This document shows positions 32,046-62,769 of a stretch of 64,000 nt of DNA, piece by piece. Position 1 is the first letter of the stretch. Every line of letters begins with the position of its first letter. This DNA is from Bradysia coprophila. Its lineage: Eukaryota > Arthropoda > Insecta > Diptera > Sciaridae. A program made the position numbers and the translations under genes. Location of the stretch: the NCBI RefSeq assembly GCF_014529535.1, contig NW_023503325.1:1782826-1846825 (forward strand), in the 5' to 3' direction. Under the pieces are notes generated by a model. The model ran no database searches and had not been told where the DNA came from. It saw nothing but the letters and a program-made list of their open reading frames with translations.

Positions 32046-33270
32046 TCTACTTTTATTGTATCGTTCGTCATCGAGACATTATTTTTGTAGATCATGTAGA
32101 TCGAAACCTGATTGATGCCGAAAGGTATTTACCATAGCACTCTAGCTTTCAAGTCAATAGAAAACATTGGAATATAATACACACCGTTCAAGGTTAAACT
32201 TGAATGTATAGAAGAAACATAGCTAACGCCGACCCGTACGAAACACCTATTCGTATCAAAAGCCTTTAATGTGAAACTCTTCATTTCTCTTACTTCATTT
32301 TCTTCTCTGCTGAAAAACTATTCTCCCTTTAAAATCACTTACATTATCCACTCTTTGCCTTGTTATCATATACAACTAAATTGCCGGAGGCAATATAGAC
32401 AGCCCCGTACGAAGACAAATTTCATAAATTCCTATTTAAACAGCTATATACCGCTATATTTAACTATATTTCACTATAAATAAACATTTCACAGATAAAT
32501 ATATGCTATTATATAGCTCTATATGCCTGTTTTTCGCTCAATATAGCTGTATATAGGTATATATAGATGTCCGTATATGGAATCCCTGAAACTCCACACA
32601 CATAACAAATTATTTCCATGTTAACAGAAACTCTCTAAGTATCATTTTTCCCAAGATATTTCTATTTTACTAAAATCCAATATGGCCGCCGGCAGCCATT
32701 TTGTTAGGAGACCGGAAATAGTACCGACGCTTTACATTCGTTAATACCTTTCAAACAAAAAAAAATTCATGAAATTCGGTCAAAATTTACTCGAGATATT
32801 GTCAAAATACACCACGTTCACTGTACTTCCGAGTAGCCAGATAAGAGCTCACTCCAAGAGACCTAGCTCACGCTCCGGAGAACATAATTTCCCTGACGGT
32901 CAATACCTATCTAATAAAGCTAAAACAGACGAAATATGTTCAAATGTGGCCGACCTACAAGCAAAAACTGCTTGCCGCCCTGTGCCTGTTCCACACCAAG
33001 GGGTCTAACTCACGAGTCGGTCATCCGATTTCCATAAACTTTTTTTTTGTCGATCGGTATTGTAAATACCTTTTATTTGACGTATCACTTACAAGTTTAA
33101 CGTTTAACTGTCCGGAGATATCTTCGAAAAACCGTAAAGCACTTATTGGGCCACAGCTCGGGAGGGGTCGATCCAAAATCACTCATCTTCGAACTTAGCC
33201 TGTCTTTTGACATTACCAAACGGGAAAAAAAAAGAATTTTCAAAATCGGATGCGTTTTACTCAAGTTATC

Positions 33271-33299
33271 GTGCAGACAGACAGACGGACAGACGGACA
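33271..33299. repeat. short GACA/GACG microsatellite
   Basis: A GCAGACAGACAGACGGACAG run then ACGGAC directly after the phrase CTCAAGTTATCGT. It parallels the much longer GATA/GACA array at 17 kb. Confidence 0.8.
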
Positions 33300-34195
33300 T
33301 TTTTTTTTCGCGGATTTGGCATCTCTAGACAACCACAATAGGTTTCCCCTTACTCAGGGAGTTCAATTCGACGTGTTACAAACGTATGCGTAAACCTATA
33401 AGACCCCAGTACTTCGTACGGGTCTAAAAATGAGAATAAAAACGAAACCGAAAATACGCGATATAAACGTTCGATGTGCATCACACTACTCGTTGATACG
33501 GAGAGTAAGCTCTGCCTCCGTATCAAATTTCTCTCTTTGACGAATAACATAAACAAACTACACCATTAAGCAAAACATCGCCTGGATCCCTAGACCTGTT
33601 TGCAAGGTCTGCTGAGAGAGAACTAAAAAAGTGTGGTTTCCGATAACTTTTGACCCGAGATATTCAGTGTTTTCATGGTTTGGCGAGTGTAAAAGGTTTT
33701 TAAAAATTCTCAGTGTATATGTGAGCCTCGGTTCACAATACCCTCTCAGCTCACACACCTCGAATTTTTAAAAATCGTTTTTCGCCTCTCGTGATTTAAA
33801 TAACTATAAAATTTAAAAAAAAAAAAACGCTAGGTATTTCAAATATGCCGGGAAAATGCGTTCACTGAAAAATGTGACAAAAGACGTAAACAATGACAGC
33901 CAACATTTTCGACACAAAAATTTTGGTAACACCACCGCACATTTTCATATATTTTATGGTGAAGTGTCATTATGGTATTATATACCGAAAAAATCATTCA
34001 TAAAAAGCATTAGTTTCGGCATTCTCGCGGCAGTTTTGCATAACGTCGCTTCGTAGGTGAACCACATTTTTTATAGACGGGTTCTCTCTGTCAGTGTACC
34101 GCGCGTTGTGGTGGTGTGTTTTAATTTCGTCGTTCCAACAGAATTAAATGCTATTGTGATAAAGAAAAAAAGCCGAAGAAAAACTTTAGTAAACT

Positions 34196-52378
<18,183 letters not shown>

Positions 52379-53683
52379 TAAGCGGGGGTGGACCATTATA
52401 TTATATGTCTACTACGATAAGAAGAAAAAAAAGGAGAAGATGATGAAACATTCATTAATTGTCGTTAAATTTCATAAGAGTCAATGCAGTCAATGGTTCA
52501 TGAACTTTGCAAAAACAAATTTGTTAGCTTAAATGTGTACTCCATTCAAGGTGCCGATGAGTTCAGCTAATTTTATCCAGTAGCAATGCAAGAAAAACCA
52601 GCACAAGTGTATTTTTGTTAAGAAAAGAAAAAAAGAAGAAAAAAAAAAGATTTTATTGAAGGAATGAACAAGTGCCATTGAAATGTTCTGTAAAAAAAAA
52701 AATTCCCATTGATTTTGTCATTTCGATATTGTTTGTAAAAAACGGGATTTTATTTCATCTCTTCGCTTTACCATTTACGATTTTCATTTAAATATTTTTC
52801 GCATTTTGTTTTTCTCCTCTATCTCTCTCACTCTCATTACGAGCCAAAGGAAAAGAGAATAAATTTTAGAAGCTTAAACATCTTAACTGTACATGGGGGC
52901 ATAGTGAGACTACGGTTTTATTTTTAAAATCGATTTTTTTCAAACGGATGTATGTTATACTCTCGTTACACTTATTTCTTGTTAATTATGTTTCTCTCAT
53001 GCTAAAATTCTAATAAAAATTATGAAAAAAAATTTATGAATTTTGTGTCACGACTTCGACCATTCAGAAAAACCTAATAAAATCAGATGAACCCCTTCAT
53101 CATCATCATCTACTCCACCAACGCCAGCGAACACGAGTCCGCGCCAAGGCTTCGACTTCATTCCAGCTTTTTCCTTGGTTGCTGACTTCTTCAACGATCG
53201 TCGTTTTCCACTGTAATCGACCGATGGTGCAAAATTTTATTTTACCTGGAAAACATACTAATTCCAGGGGTGGGCGTTATCTAATATGCAGAACGAACAC
53301 CAAAACAAACAAACAGAGCATAATTACTCATCCCTTTCCCATGGATCGCATGAAGCGAAAGTGGAGATAAAATGCCGTTTAGACCTCCGGATACAGTGGC
53401 GGTCAGAGGTTAGCGTGGTCAAACCATCTTCAGTCGTTTCCACTGGTCCGTTACATCTCGTTAGTTGGTGGTGGGTTTCTAATATGTTAATCCATGAGTG
53501 TTGGGCAACCATTGTGATCCCCTTTGCAAAAACGTTCGGGTTAAGAACGCAACGACTTGAATCTACATGGCATTCTTCAATCAATGATTCGAAACTTAGA
53601 ACGAGATATTGTCAACAAAATCCTATATAATTCTATCAACTTTACCTTTATTAATTGTAATCCAGTAGGACGTCCTCTCTTTC
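52379..53683. other. AdSS 3' UTR and gene-free stretch
   Basis: Candidate polyadenylation signals for AdSS are AATAAA at 52858-52863 and 53012-53017. After that no gene is seen; the end of the stretch, from about 53690 downwards, carries the decayed 3' tail of the minus-strand LINE remnant. Confidence 0.6.
52858..52863 (+). terminator. polyadenylation signal AATAAA for AdSS
   Basis: A canonical AATAAA 480 nt after the stop codon. A second one lies at 53012-53017, so two 3' UTR lengths are possible. Confidence 0.45.
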
Positions 53684-55671
53684 TGTTACACAGCGGTCTC
53701 TATTGGAATTTCACGGAATGACGGATTCCAATCCGAACTACTAATAGAACGACATCTTTACACCTAGACCGTTTATTAGTAAGTTACTTAAACCACGAAC
53801 AAACTTACGTAATTTAAACCTAAACGAGAACCTACTATGTGAATATCAATTCAACAGGCTACTACTACTTATTGTGCTTAGCCAGTGATTCAATGTAAGA
53901 GTTGCATTAATTGCATTAGTCCAACACTCCCACTCAATTCATACAACTCATACCACTGCATCTCCATCAAACCTGGCTTATTGCAAAATACAACTATCGA
54001 CTTGAACATTGCTCGTGCTCGATCGAGTCGTCGATCATTTACTATCGACCATTGTGTCCTTTGAGTATCAATCGACCGCATTGACCGACGCTTGTGGAAA
54101 AATTTGACTTCTGTACGATAAATACCAATCGGCGATTACTACTGTCTTTGCAGTTGTCTACACAGAACATTGGAACAACACTTCAATTGCATTGTTTTGT
54201 ACCAATCTCTCAATTTGCTCACGCAAAGAGAATGCATGTCGTATGAAGACGCCGACAATGCCATCAGCAATTTGTTAACGAACCCTGAATACCGTCAAAT
54301 CAATACTGACACGGGTCAAAACAGGATTGTACATATCGAAATGGAGTTGGAAAGATCAAGCAGACTCGGTACGCCGACCTTTCTTTTCCGGAAAGGACCG
54401 AGCACAGCCCATGTTCTTTGTGCTGCCGAACAGCAAACTGGAATCGTTCGTCTATTACAAAATATCAGTTTTTGTCCAACAGCGATCGATATCCGGTAAC
54501 AATTGAAAGCGCTACAAGTACGACATTCCGAGAGCTCAATAAAGTCATCTATGTGGCGGATGCGGCTAACAATATCAACCGCCATACTTGGAGTCTCCAT
54601 CAGCGCTGCCATAGCACCAACGAGCACCACAACTTTCCGTAGAACACATAACAGTTACTATACAGCGAGAGTTATTGACACCCTTTCCAGTGAAAACTGG
54701 CGCTGTCTATTAACCTGTCACATACGGATCTGTTATCGATAACGACGACAAAAATAATGACAAGCTCTGGGTAATATGGTCCTTTATAAGGTCAAACGCA
54801 TGTTAAAAAAATTGAAGTACAAGATTTGAAATCAACAGATTAAAAATACTTTGATCTATGGAAGTAATAGACCCGATAATAATACTGTCTGTCACAGGTT
54901 GATTGTAACAGTTCAATGTGATTCCAATCCGAACTACTAATAAAACGACATGTTTACACTTAGACCGTTTATTAGTAAGTGACTTAAACCACGAACAAAC
55001 TTTCGTATTTAAACCTAAATCAGAACATACTATGTAAATTTCAATTCACAGGCTACTACTACTTATTGTGCTTAGCCAGTGATTCAATGTAAGAGTTGTA
55101 TTGATTGCATAAATCTAACAGGTTCCAATCTAGCGCAGCCTTCGCTATGTCGTCGTTGGGTCTACGTAGTGTGTGTCCGATCCAGTTCCATTTTATTCTC
55201 CTAATCATCGTTGCCATATCTTCAACTTCGGCGATATTCCACAAACGTTCGAGATAACGTTCAACCAAATTATTCTCAAAATGCGTCTTAAACATTTGTT
55301 CACGAAAACTTGGATCTGCGATTCTATTGAACCCGTCACCTTTCACTTTTCGCAACCATATGGCAATTTGTCGTGAAAATGCGTATCTTCCTTCAGGTTC
55401 CTTGAAATTTGTGATGATCCCCAAATGTTATTTACCGCTCCAAATGACTGTCGCGCTTTTTGAATTCGGTATCGAACATCTGCATCGGCGCCACCATCTT
55501 TTGATATTGTGCTTCCCTTTCCCAGCTATTTGAAGCTATCAACTTCCGTTATTTGCGTGCGATCGATTGAAAGGAAGTAGTCGGCACTATTTTTTTGAAT
55601 AAATCCCAGGATAGATTTTGGTGCCAAGACTCCAAGATCGGCCTCAGATATATTCTTTTCGTTATGTGTGG
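53640..55671 (-). pseudogene. decayed non-LTR retrotransposon, split by an LTR element
   Basis: Read on the minus strand. From about 55560 the frame gives RTQITEVDSFK, where the usual FKYLG has a stop in place of Tyr, then after a frame change STISKDGGADADVRYRIQKA and SFGAVNNIWG (about 55530-55430). A separate frame (55424-55121) ends with RRIKWNWIGHTLRRPNDDIA and LDWN, the hallmark C-terminal motif of many invertebrate LINE proteins. The next expected motif, RKRGRPT, is found on the far side of the LTR element at 53687-53664. So one LINE copy was cut between LDWN and RKRGRP by a later insertion. Frameshifts and stops show it is dead. Confidence 0.8.
53703..55120 (-). mobile_element. short LTR retroelement (Copia-like, internally deleted or non-autonomous)
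   Basis: Two direct repeats of about 215-225 bp, in minus orientation: 5' LTR at about 55120-54905 and 3' LTR at 53926 to about 53703. They share long identical runs such as AGTGATTCAATGTAAGAGTTG and GGCTACTACTACTTATTGTG (plus-strand reading). Both begin TGTTRGA on the minus strand. A purine tract GAATTGAGTGGGAG precedes the 3' LTR. The interior is only about 980 bp and has no recognisable gag or pol, so this is a deletion derivative or a non-autonomous (TRIM-like) element. LTR identity looks moderate, so it is not recent. Outer LTR limits at the U5 side are approximate. Confidence 0.72.
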
Positions 55672-55781
55672 CGAGGGGTCACGCACTTCTTCAAATTTAA
55701 TCCATTTAATACATTTAATCCAAGAAATACATGGGATTAAATGGATTTAAATCCATTTAATCCTTAGTGCGTCTCCCCTCG
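55672..55781. mobile_element. 110-bp hAT-type MITE, second copy of the CGAGGGG family
   Basis: Flanked by a perfect 8-bp direct repeat ATGTGTGG (55664-55671 and 55782-55789). Its ends CGAGGGGTCACGCACTTC and CGAGGGGAGACGCACT (right end, complement) match the 492-bp element at 26779, and the interior consists almost only of ATTAAATGG-type words in both orientations. It is an extreme internal-deletion form. Confidence 0.88.
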
Positions 55782-55789
55782 ATGTGTGG

Positions 55790-56575
55790 CCGGTTCGGTC
55801 TGACAGAAACATGAAATATAACGTTTTTAATTCTTCAGGTATTTTCTCAGGAAAAGTAGTACATGGATTGGGTTGAGTGCTCCTGGGGCTGATGTCATTT
55901 TTAATAAAATTAATAAATTAATAAAATGGCTTCGGCCGGAGGTACTTTTAATAATCGTAATACGAGATATCTAGTTACTACACTGTAATAGTATGTTCGA
56001 ATTTTCTCCCAAGATACACTGAATGTTCTGAATGATCCACTACTACCTGCGTCTGTATTCTGCCTGCGTTGAGGCCAATAAACAATAAACTCATTTGGTG
56101 GATTTTTGTCGACTGTAATTTCTAATAACCAATAACTGGAACTAGTCCTGACGCAGTAGACTATGTCCTTGTTTGAGCATTTTTATTTTGACGAGTGGAA
56201 CGTTTGCAGTGCATGTCTAAGGCAAAGCTATAATAGTGGAACTTTGTCAAAACAAAAATGTCCAAACGTTCCAAAATAACCGAGAATGACAATTACCGTT
56301 AATGTCATCAGGTATTTAATCCGGCTAAAAATTGTCGAAAGTATCAGTTTCTTCCTCCACATCTTAGCGAATTAAAGACTTCACTCGCTGGGACTGAACT
56401 GTCCTGACACCCTTTCATTATCTGCGTAGATTACAGAAGCTCCACTGTTGCCAATTTTACCCAGACTGGCCTCACTAAGATCCGATAAGGGTCAAACTTC
56501 AATTTTGTTTCCTTTTTTATGTTTTAATTTTGCCTAAATTGCATGATATCACATTTTCCAATTGGGAATTCACTT
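55790..56575. other. 3' flank of the C7orf25-like gene
   Basis: No gene recognised. It includes the 3' UTR of the minus-strand gene ending at 56576. Earlier parts of the LINE remnant may extend into 55790-56000 but are not recognisable by eye. Confidence 0.5.
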
Positions 56576-59500
56576 CTAATCCGTCGTCGGTGTTGCTTTG
56601 ATTTCCTTTTGCTCAGAAAGTGCTCGGGCCGAATGTAGAAATGCAGGAATATCGATGCCCTGAAAATAAGGTGATTGAATAAATTGTTTGAGGTGATGAT
56701 GACGGCGGAGGTGACGCTGGTGTCAATTATAATAATTTGCTGTAGGAGATGTTGGTAAAATAATGGAAATAAATCGGATGAAGAGAATACTTTTAAGAAC
56801 GGACACTCGTTATATGTGAAGAAAACCGAGAATCCACAACAATAACCGCAAGTGAATGTGGATGTCTGATGAATGGAAAAAGTTGACATTTGTCGGTAGT
56901 ATATGTATGGATGCAGAGAAACTATTTTTACTAATTTAGTTCTGTGCTGCAACTGTGGCGTTTCATTAGGCAATACGAGGATTTCAGTTCATTCATGAGA
57001 AGGGGACTTGTAAGTGTTATCAGCAACTTTAAAGTGAAAATAGTTGAAAAAGTTGGAAAATTGGGCAAATAGTTCCTCACTGTTATACTCAAAATATACG
57101 ATTATTGGCCCCTCTGCCAGACTACCAGACTGCATATGAATTTTACTTCCCATGCTTAGCACAACAGACTAAGATTCTCAATATGCATCGGACAGCACGA
57201 CATGTAATGATTTCGATAGTGGCAAAAATGCTTTAGTCGATGAACAACGTCATGATGAATGGAACGACACTCACCTGCATCTTAGCCGATCGAATGAACG
57301 ATTTATTCGCTGTTACTGTTAACGCTTTGTGCGCTATTCCGAACGAAAACACCAGCAGACTGCGCGGCTTCACCTGTCCACTGATATTCAATTTTGCTAG
57401 TTCAGCGGGTATAGGCACATCCGGTAACACTGTTATCCGTTTGACGAATTGTTCTGCACGAATTTTTTCCTGCGGTCCGCCCACCGTAGCACAAATTTCG
57501 TTATAGCTTTTCGATGCAGTTTCACAGCAAATCAGTTCTTTACCTGGATAAAATGAATGGACTATGTGACTTGATCGATACGGAGCGCGAATCATTCGTT
57601 TTTACCCTCAAAAATTTTGTCTAGCATCGACTTCACCGGAAGACTTCTTTCCAGTGCTGACTGTTGCGCTAAAATTCTATCGGCAAATTCGAAATTTGAT
57701 CCATTGGTTAATGCACTAACGTATGCCAACATTGTTGTCACATCTAAATTCAGCTTATCGATTTTATTGATGTTCTCCAAATTACTAATTTCATCATCCT
57801 GCTCATCAATTGCATTCTTATTCGTAGGCAATGGCAGTTGCGATATCGTTACGCCAATATCTTCCAATTCAGCAGCCAAATCATCGTCAATTTTGTGAGC
57901 GAATTCGAAGATTACCTGGAAGAAATGGTTTGTGTTTGAGAGAGGAAGTCTTGGTCGAAGGGTTCTTTTACGAAAAGACACTGAGACAGTGTATCAATGA
58001 CGGACATATCAACAGCTCATGATAACTTCATAATGAAACTAACTCAATTGAATGGGTGGTACATGAACAAACAAAACAAAGAATAAGATACAGATTCACA
58101 TTTCCTATATATCTGGGTGGGTAGTCTCGATAGGCTCAAAGTGGCCATCTATTGGTATAACTGTTAGAGTCAATGATTCAGGCCAGCGACGGGGTTTTTT
58201 ACGTTACGATTCAGCAACGAACTAAATGCAACAGTAGAAGTCACCCACAGCGCGAGGCTATTTCATTCAATGAATTCAATGAATTTTATTCTCAATCTTG
58301 TACTTTGTGGACGTGTTTAAGTCAGTAGAACTTAGTATCTCTCCATAGACGATATCATTTGGAATCTATCAATCAACCCTGCTAACAGGTTATGGGCAAA
58401 CCAGCAAACGTTTGGGAAATTCGGGGAAATTCACCAGCAGTAGTCAGTTAGAACTACTTGAAACGGTGAAATTCAGAGAAATTTGAAGAAGTTTAAAGAA
58501 ATTCGATTGATTCGAACACGATAACAATCAACAAATTAAATAACTCAATATACCAAAATTGGAAACACAAAAGGAAGTGGAAAACGAACAAAGCAACTTT
58601 ATTGCTGCCGGTATCGACGAGGACGACCGTTATGGATTCTTGTTCTATTCAATGATACTATATGGGAATGCAATTTGAGGGGTAGCGTTAGGGTAAGATA
58701 TCATTTAGAATCTATCATTCACCACTGCTAATAATAACTAATTACAAAATTTGCACAGCATGATTCCTAACGTACACGGTATTCCAAAAATCGTAGATTT
58801 TAAACTTCAATGAGTCTACACCAGTTTCCCTTGAACCCATGGCACCAATTTCATTTACCTTTGCTATCATAATTCCAAACCCTACCGATTGCTACCTAAA
58901 TCAGTTCTCTCTCTCTCTGTTGCCTTGGGTGCCATGGGATCCGTGGAACCAGATGGTAAAAATTTAAAAAAGTAAGGAACCTTGTTCAGAGCGTTAAATT
59001 AATTTGGGTATGCCTACGACCCTCTAACCCATTACTAGGAACACATTACCATTTTGTGGGTTTTGGTTGTATTACTTCAACTTACACCTCATATCCGTGT
59101 AATCGCAGCAAAAAATGCGTTGCACCGAGTCATGAAAATTTTACTCACTTACTTTCGGAGGTCGAAAGAAACACTGATTCTCTTGTGCGGCCTGAACAAA
59201 TTCGGCAGCCTGATCCAATATTGTTTTGGTTCCGAAACCCGATCGTCCCTGTGCCGTGTCACTCAACGATTTCGGATTACGAGCAATCACTGCAAGTAGA
59301 CAAATTCAATGATTGCAATGGAGGGGGTTAATGAACGCATCGAGATATTTATGAAAACTTGAAAAGTGTACCTTTCACCCAGGTCGAGCCATTATCGCAG
59401 ATAATGTCGACTCGGAGTGGAAATTCCCGGTCCACGATGTGTATGGGATAGTCGAGGTTCTTGATATTTCGACACGAATACAATGTGTTGATTAAACACT

Positions 59501-59781
59501 CGTAATTCGGTAAATTGCTGCAGAGAACGTTGTTGTGCTGGATTTTTCCCGAGCATTTGGCCTGCAGGTTAAAATTTAGTTAACCACTTTGAATGCACCG
59601 TGTTGGTCATGCAAACCTTTTCCAAATATTTGATTTCGCGACTGATTTTCTTCTGGATTTTAATTGCTCCATCGATGTGTATGAATGGTTGGAAGCGCTT
59701 TTGGAGTTGATTCCCCATTTGGATTTTATCGTCAACCATTTTACTTAAATCAATTTCTTCGACACTCGATAACTCATTCAT
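56576..59781 (-). CDS. UPF0415 / C7orf25 homologue (DUF1308 family)
   Basis: An animal protein family of unknown function. Six minus-strand exons: 59781-59617, 59561-59372, 59289-59153, 57915-57606, 57543-57275 and 56659-56576 (stop TAG); every junction is GT-AG with consistent phase; 384 aa against about 420 in human. Landmarks in order: an N-terminal helical part with ISREIKYLEK; VDIICDNGSTWVKVIARNP (human has the similar VDVVANGGHTWVKA segment); an acidic linker QDDEISNLENI; LNLDVTTMLAYVSALTNG; the C-terminal domain with GKELICCETASKSYNEI, GGPQEKIRAEQFVKRITVLP, TVTANKSFIRSAKMQ and the last exon GIDIPAFLHSARALSEQKEI. The small last exon is 0.6 kb away and is easily missed. No signal peptide or membrane segment is seen, so it is probably cytosolic or nuclear. 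Confidence 0.92.
57916..59152 (-). other. intron 3 of the C7orf25-like gene (1.2 kb)
   Basis: The largest intron of this gene. It has no repeat with recognisable ends and no embedded gene; it is AT-rich and contains a short CT run at about 58911-58920. Confidence 0.7.
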
Positions 59782-60758
59782 TTTAAATGCATTCGATCGG
59801 CTTAGTTCCGTTGCCGTGCTTTATTTTCAGATTTAATTTTCAAAACACAATTTCAAATGTAGAACACAAGTTCGCGTAGGAAAACAACAAAAAGTCTAAA
59901 AAAGCGCCTGTAAAATCTGTCAATAACAGTCATATCACTCCCAGCAAGAAAAACCCAGTCGAATAATTTGTGGCGCGCTATTGGTCTTCGTAATTTAAAT
60001 TATTTCGCAAACATACGTCTTGCATCGTAGTCGCTCTGCGACCTGTCTTTTGTTGTCTTGCGGCCAGAAAACGACTCATTATCGTGAAACAAAAAACAGT
60101 TTTTCGAATTTTATGGACGCAAGACAACAAAATACCCAAAGGGGTAAACGATTCGTGTAATTGACCACAGACCTTCAAAGGAATTGCCGGAGTATCCGGG
60201 GTAAATAGTAATTGATGGGAAATCGAGAAATTTATGAAATTACAAATAATTGACCGGAATTTCCTTTTTGTTTGAATTTTAAAATCTCCCGCGCAATAAT
60301 TAACAGTGTGCTGGGTTGATCTGTTCTATTTTAGAAAGAGCCAACGTTCTTTTATGTTAAAAAAATGCACCCTCAAGATCAAATAGTACTCTTGTGATAA
60401 GACAATTATTGTCATTTCACCAATAAAGAGCTAATTTCGAAGACATTGATTATGTGTCTAATAAAATGAGTCACAAATGCCGGAAGCTGCAACATAGCAG
60501 TTCCAAATTTTAGTTTGGCATGACGATTCTTTTTTCAAAATGCTTTCACGATGATCTGTTCATTTCCATACACCTAAACGTATTCATCATTTTAGCCAGT
60601 TGGTTCTCCCTCGAAAATACCGAAATGTACTATTGTTTGTTCTAACGAACTGAAGAAAAGATAATAGAGGTCCCGCGTTCAAGTAAGGGCGCGTAATTGA
60701 GACATATCTCAATTCGCATGACATATACTATTGTCAGTCTAATCCACTTCTTTAAAAT

Positions 60759-61064
60759 TTAAAAGGAATTTACAAATGGCTAAATTGTTGACTACATTTC
60801 GGGGCAAAATTATTATTATTTTGATGATAATTTTGGACTCTTATTCTTTTTATAAAAAGTACGACCATCGTTTGGTGTTAAAATGTGTTAGTTTTCTGTA
60901 AAAATTTAAATATTTGTGCTAACCTAACTCAGAGAAAACTCAATACCAATAAACGATGGTCGTACTTTTCCAAAAAGAATGCGAGTCCATAAAGATCATC
61001 AACATAATTATAATTTTGCCCCGAAATGTGGGCAACAATTTAGCCATATGAAGATTCCTTTTAA
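60759..61064. mobile_element. 306-bp TTAA-flanked foldback, subfamily B
   Basis: A palindrome bounded by TTAA (60759-60762 and 61061-61064). The arms read AAGGAATTTACAAATGGC then TAAATTGTTG on the left and CAACAATTTAGCCATATG then AAGATTCCTT on the right, continuing through CGGGGCAAAATTAT and AAAAGTACGACCATCGTTTG. It shares the TTAA ends, the GTACGACC block and the general layout with the 5.1-kb family but is diverged, so it is listed as a subfamily. Confidence 0.75.
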
Positions 61065-62124
61065 GCTACTGGACGGCCTAAATTTGCTTACATAGAACAC
61101 ATTTTTTGAACGGTCCCGCAGTGGAAATAAAAAACTAAATTTATGAGAAAAATTGTGACTACAGCGTTCTGTTCTGGTGACTGTTTGTAGTGCGTTGACG
61201 TGCTCCAATCCTCCAATCTGATCTCCAATCCAAGCTGATAAATTTAACTCTATTGGCACTTTACATGCAAGCTAACACTAGCACAATACTTCAAAAATAT
61301 ATGCAAAAATGAGATTAATAACTTGTGACCAGAAGACCAGAAGGAAACCCAGAAAAACTTGACAAATCCTTCAATTTACTCAAATTCTGAGAGCATGGTA
61401 TACCATGTAAAGTGGTGAAATTTTAAGAACTTGCATAATATAACAGTCCCAAATATCCAGAAGGCAATAAAACCTCAGAATTCGTTCAAAATACTTACGT
61501 TCTAGAGCTGGGAACATTATGTGCATGTGCAGTGACATAATTTTAGGAACTGACTCACTACCACCTCAACAGTTCAATAAATCCTGAATAGAATGCAAAA
61601 AAAAAACTAAGAGATCCTTCAAAATCCTTAAATTCTAGAATGTTTCCGTGTAAATATGAAACTCGGTTACGTCTTAAGTTACTAAAATTAACAGAAAACC
61701 CACCTATAAGTTGATTTTCAATAAATACGTGTAATTATTTATTTTAAATTAATAATAATTTCGATGTATTTTTACATGAAGAACATGTGGCGACTTCACT
61801 GTTACGGACATATCTCCGGAACGAGCTGCCCGATTTCAAAACAAAAAAAAAAAAAACAAAAATGTAGCTCTTTAAATTCTATATAAAACATCCGAAAAAG
61901 GTTGTTGCGAATTTACAGTATTTCTATCGGTTTCATGGATTTTCCTTTAAGAATTTTTTTTTCGACTTTGACCAATGGCGAAAAATAAATTCCACAAAAA
62001 AATTAGATTTTTCTCTATAACTTATCCTTTGGAAGTGGATTGATATCTCTTATCGCTTAGAGAAGAAATCATAGAAAAAACGTGATATAACGGCCGCTCA
62101 CAGGAGAACTATAGGATTGTTCGA

Positions 62125-62758
62125 AATAGCTGTAAACACGAACTTTGACAACCCGAACCACGATGATTTGATCCATAGCAACATCGCCTACGTGATGTTT
62201 CATACAAATATGGCAACGTCGCCTACGAGATTTACACACAAATATTTTTGAGGTTATGGTTCTATGGATCAAATTTGACAATTCATACAGCCTTGGAACA
62301 AACCTATTGAGCTGCCGTCTTGGCCTCACATCAATTTCGAATCAGGAGTAGATACGGAACAACATACAACGATTTTGTAAGATGCACGATTTTGTAAGAT
62401 GCACGATTTTGTAAGATGCACGATTTTTTGACTATGCAGGTCCACTAAAAGTTAATTTTGACAAGATTAGCTGAGCAACAAAAGTTCAATGAAAGTTTAC
62501 TCTATAGGTATGGTCTAATGTCAAAATGTGTATGGAGCGGAGGAAATAGCGATTTCATATAAAGAAACTCACCTTTCAATGATAGGTTTGTTCCAAGGCC
62601 ATATGAATTGTCAAATTTCATCCATAGAACCATAACTTCAATAATATCTCTGTGTAAATCGCGTTGGCGACGTTGCTCGATTTGTATGAAATATCACGTA
62701 AGCGACATTGCTGTGGATGAAATTGTCGTTGTTCGGGTTGTCAAAGTTCGTGTTCAGC
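62125..62758. repeat. large inverted repeat around a 17-bp tandem array
   Basis: The left arm (about 62125-62312) and right arm (about 62585-62758) are inverted copies: AACACGAACTTTGACAACCC on the left against GGGTTGTCAAAGTTCGTGTT on the right, and TTGTCAAATTTCATCCATAG on the right against CTATGGATCAAATTTGACAA on the left. The spacer of about 270 bp contains the tandem array and an inserted or resident TCTATAGGTA-type MITE part. No coding capacity. Confidence 0.65.
62369..62429. repeat. 17-bp tandem repeat (ACGATTTTGTAAGATGC)
   Basis: Three exact units and a partial fourth (62369-62385, 62386-62402, 62403-62419, 62420-62429). The perfect units point to a recent expansion. Confidence 0.9.
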
Positions 62759-62769
62759 ACCAAACGATG

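Larger units (their letters stand above)
31119..34195. other. intergenic region between the LAMP gene and AdSS
   Basis: No gene is supported. It contains a MITE-like palindrome (about 31905-32045), a long non-coding segment at 32680-33300 that ends in a GACA/GACG microsatellite, and the AdSS 5' UTR and promoter just before 34196. The segment 32760-33270 has phrases such as GAAATTCGGTCAAAATTTAC resembling the lead-in of the 17-kb microsatellite, which suggests a shared repeat type. Confidence 0.55.

Noticed and set aside
54170..54630. Frames of 104-109 codons on both strands inside the LTR element
   Set aside because: No gag, protease, integrase or RT motif; the interior seems non-coding.
59978..60178. 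66-codon minus frame upstream of the C7orf25-like gene
   Set aside because: No motif; probably 5' flank of the gene, open by chance.
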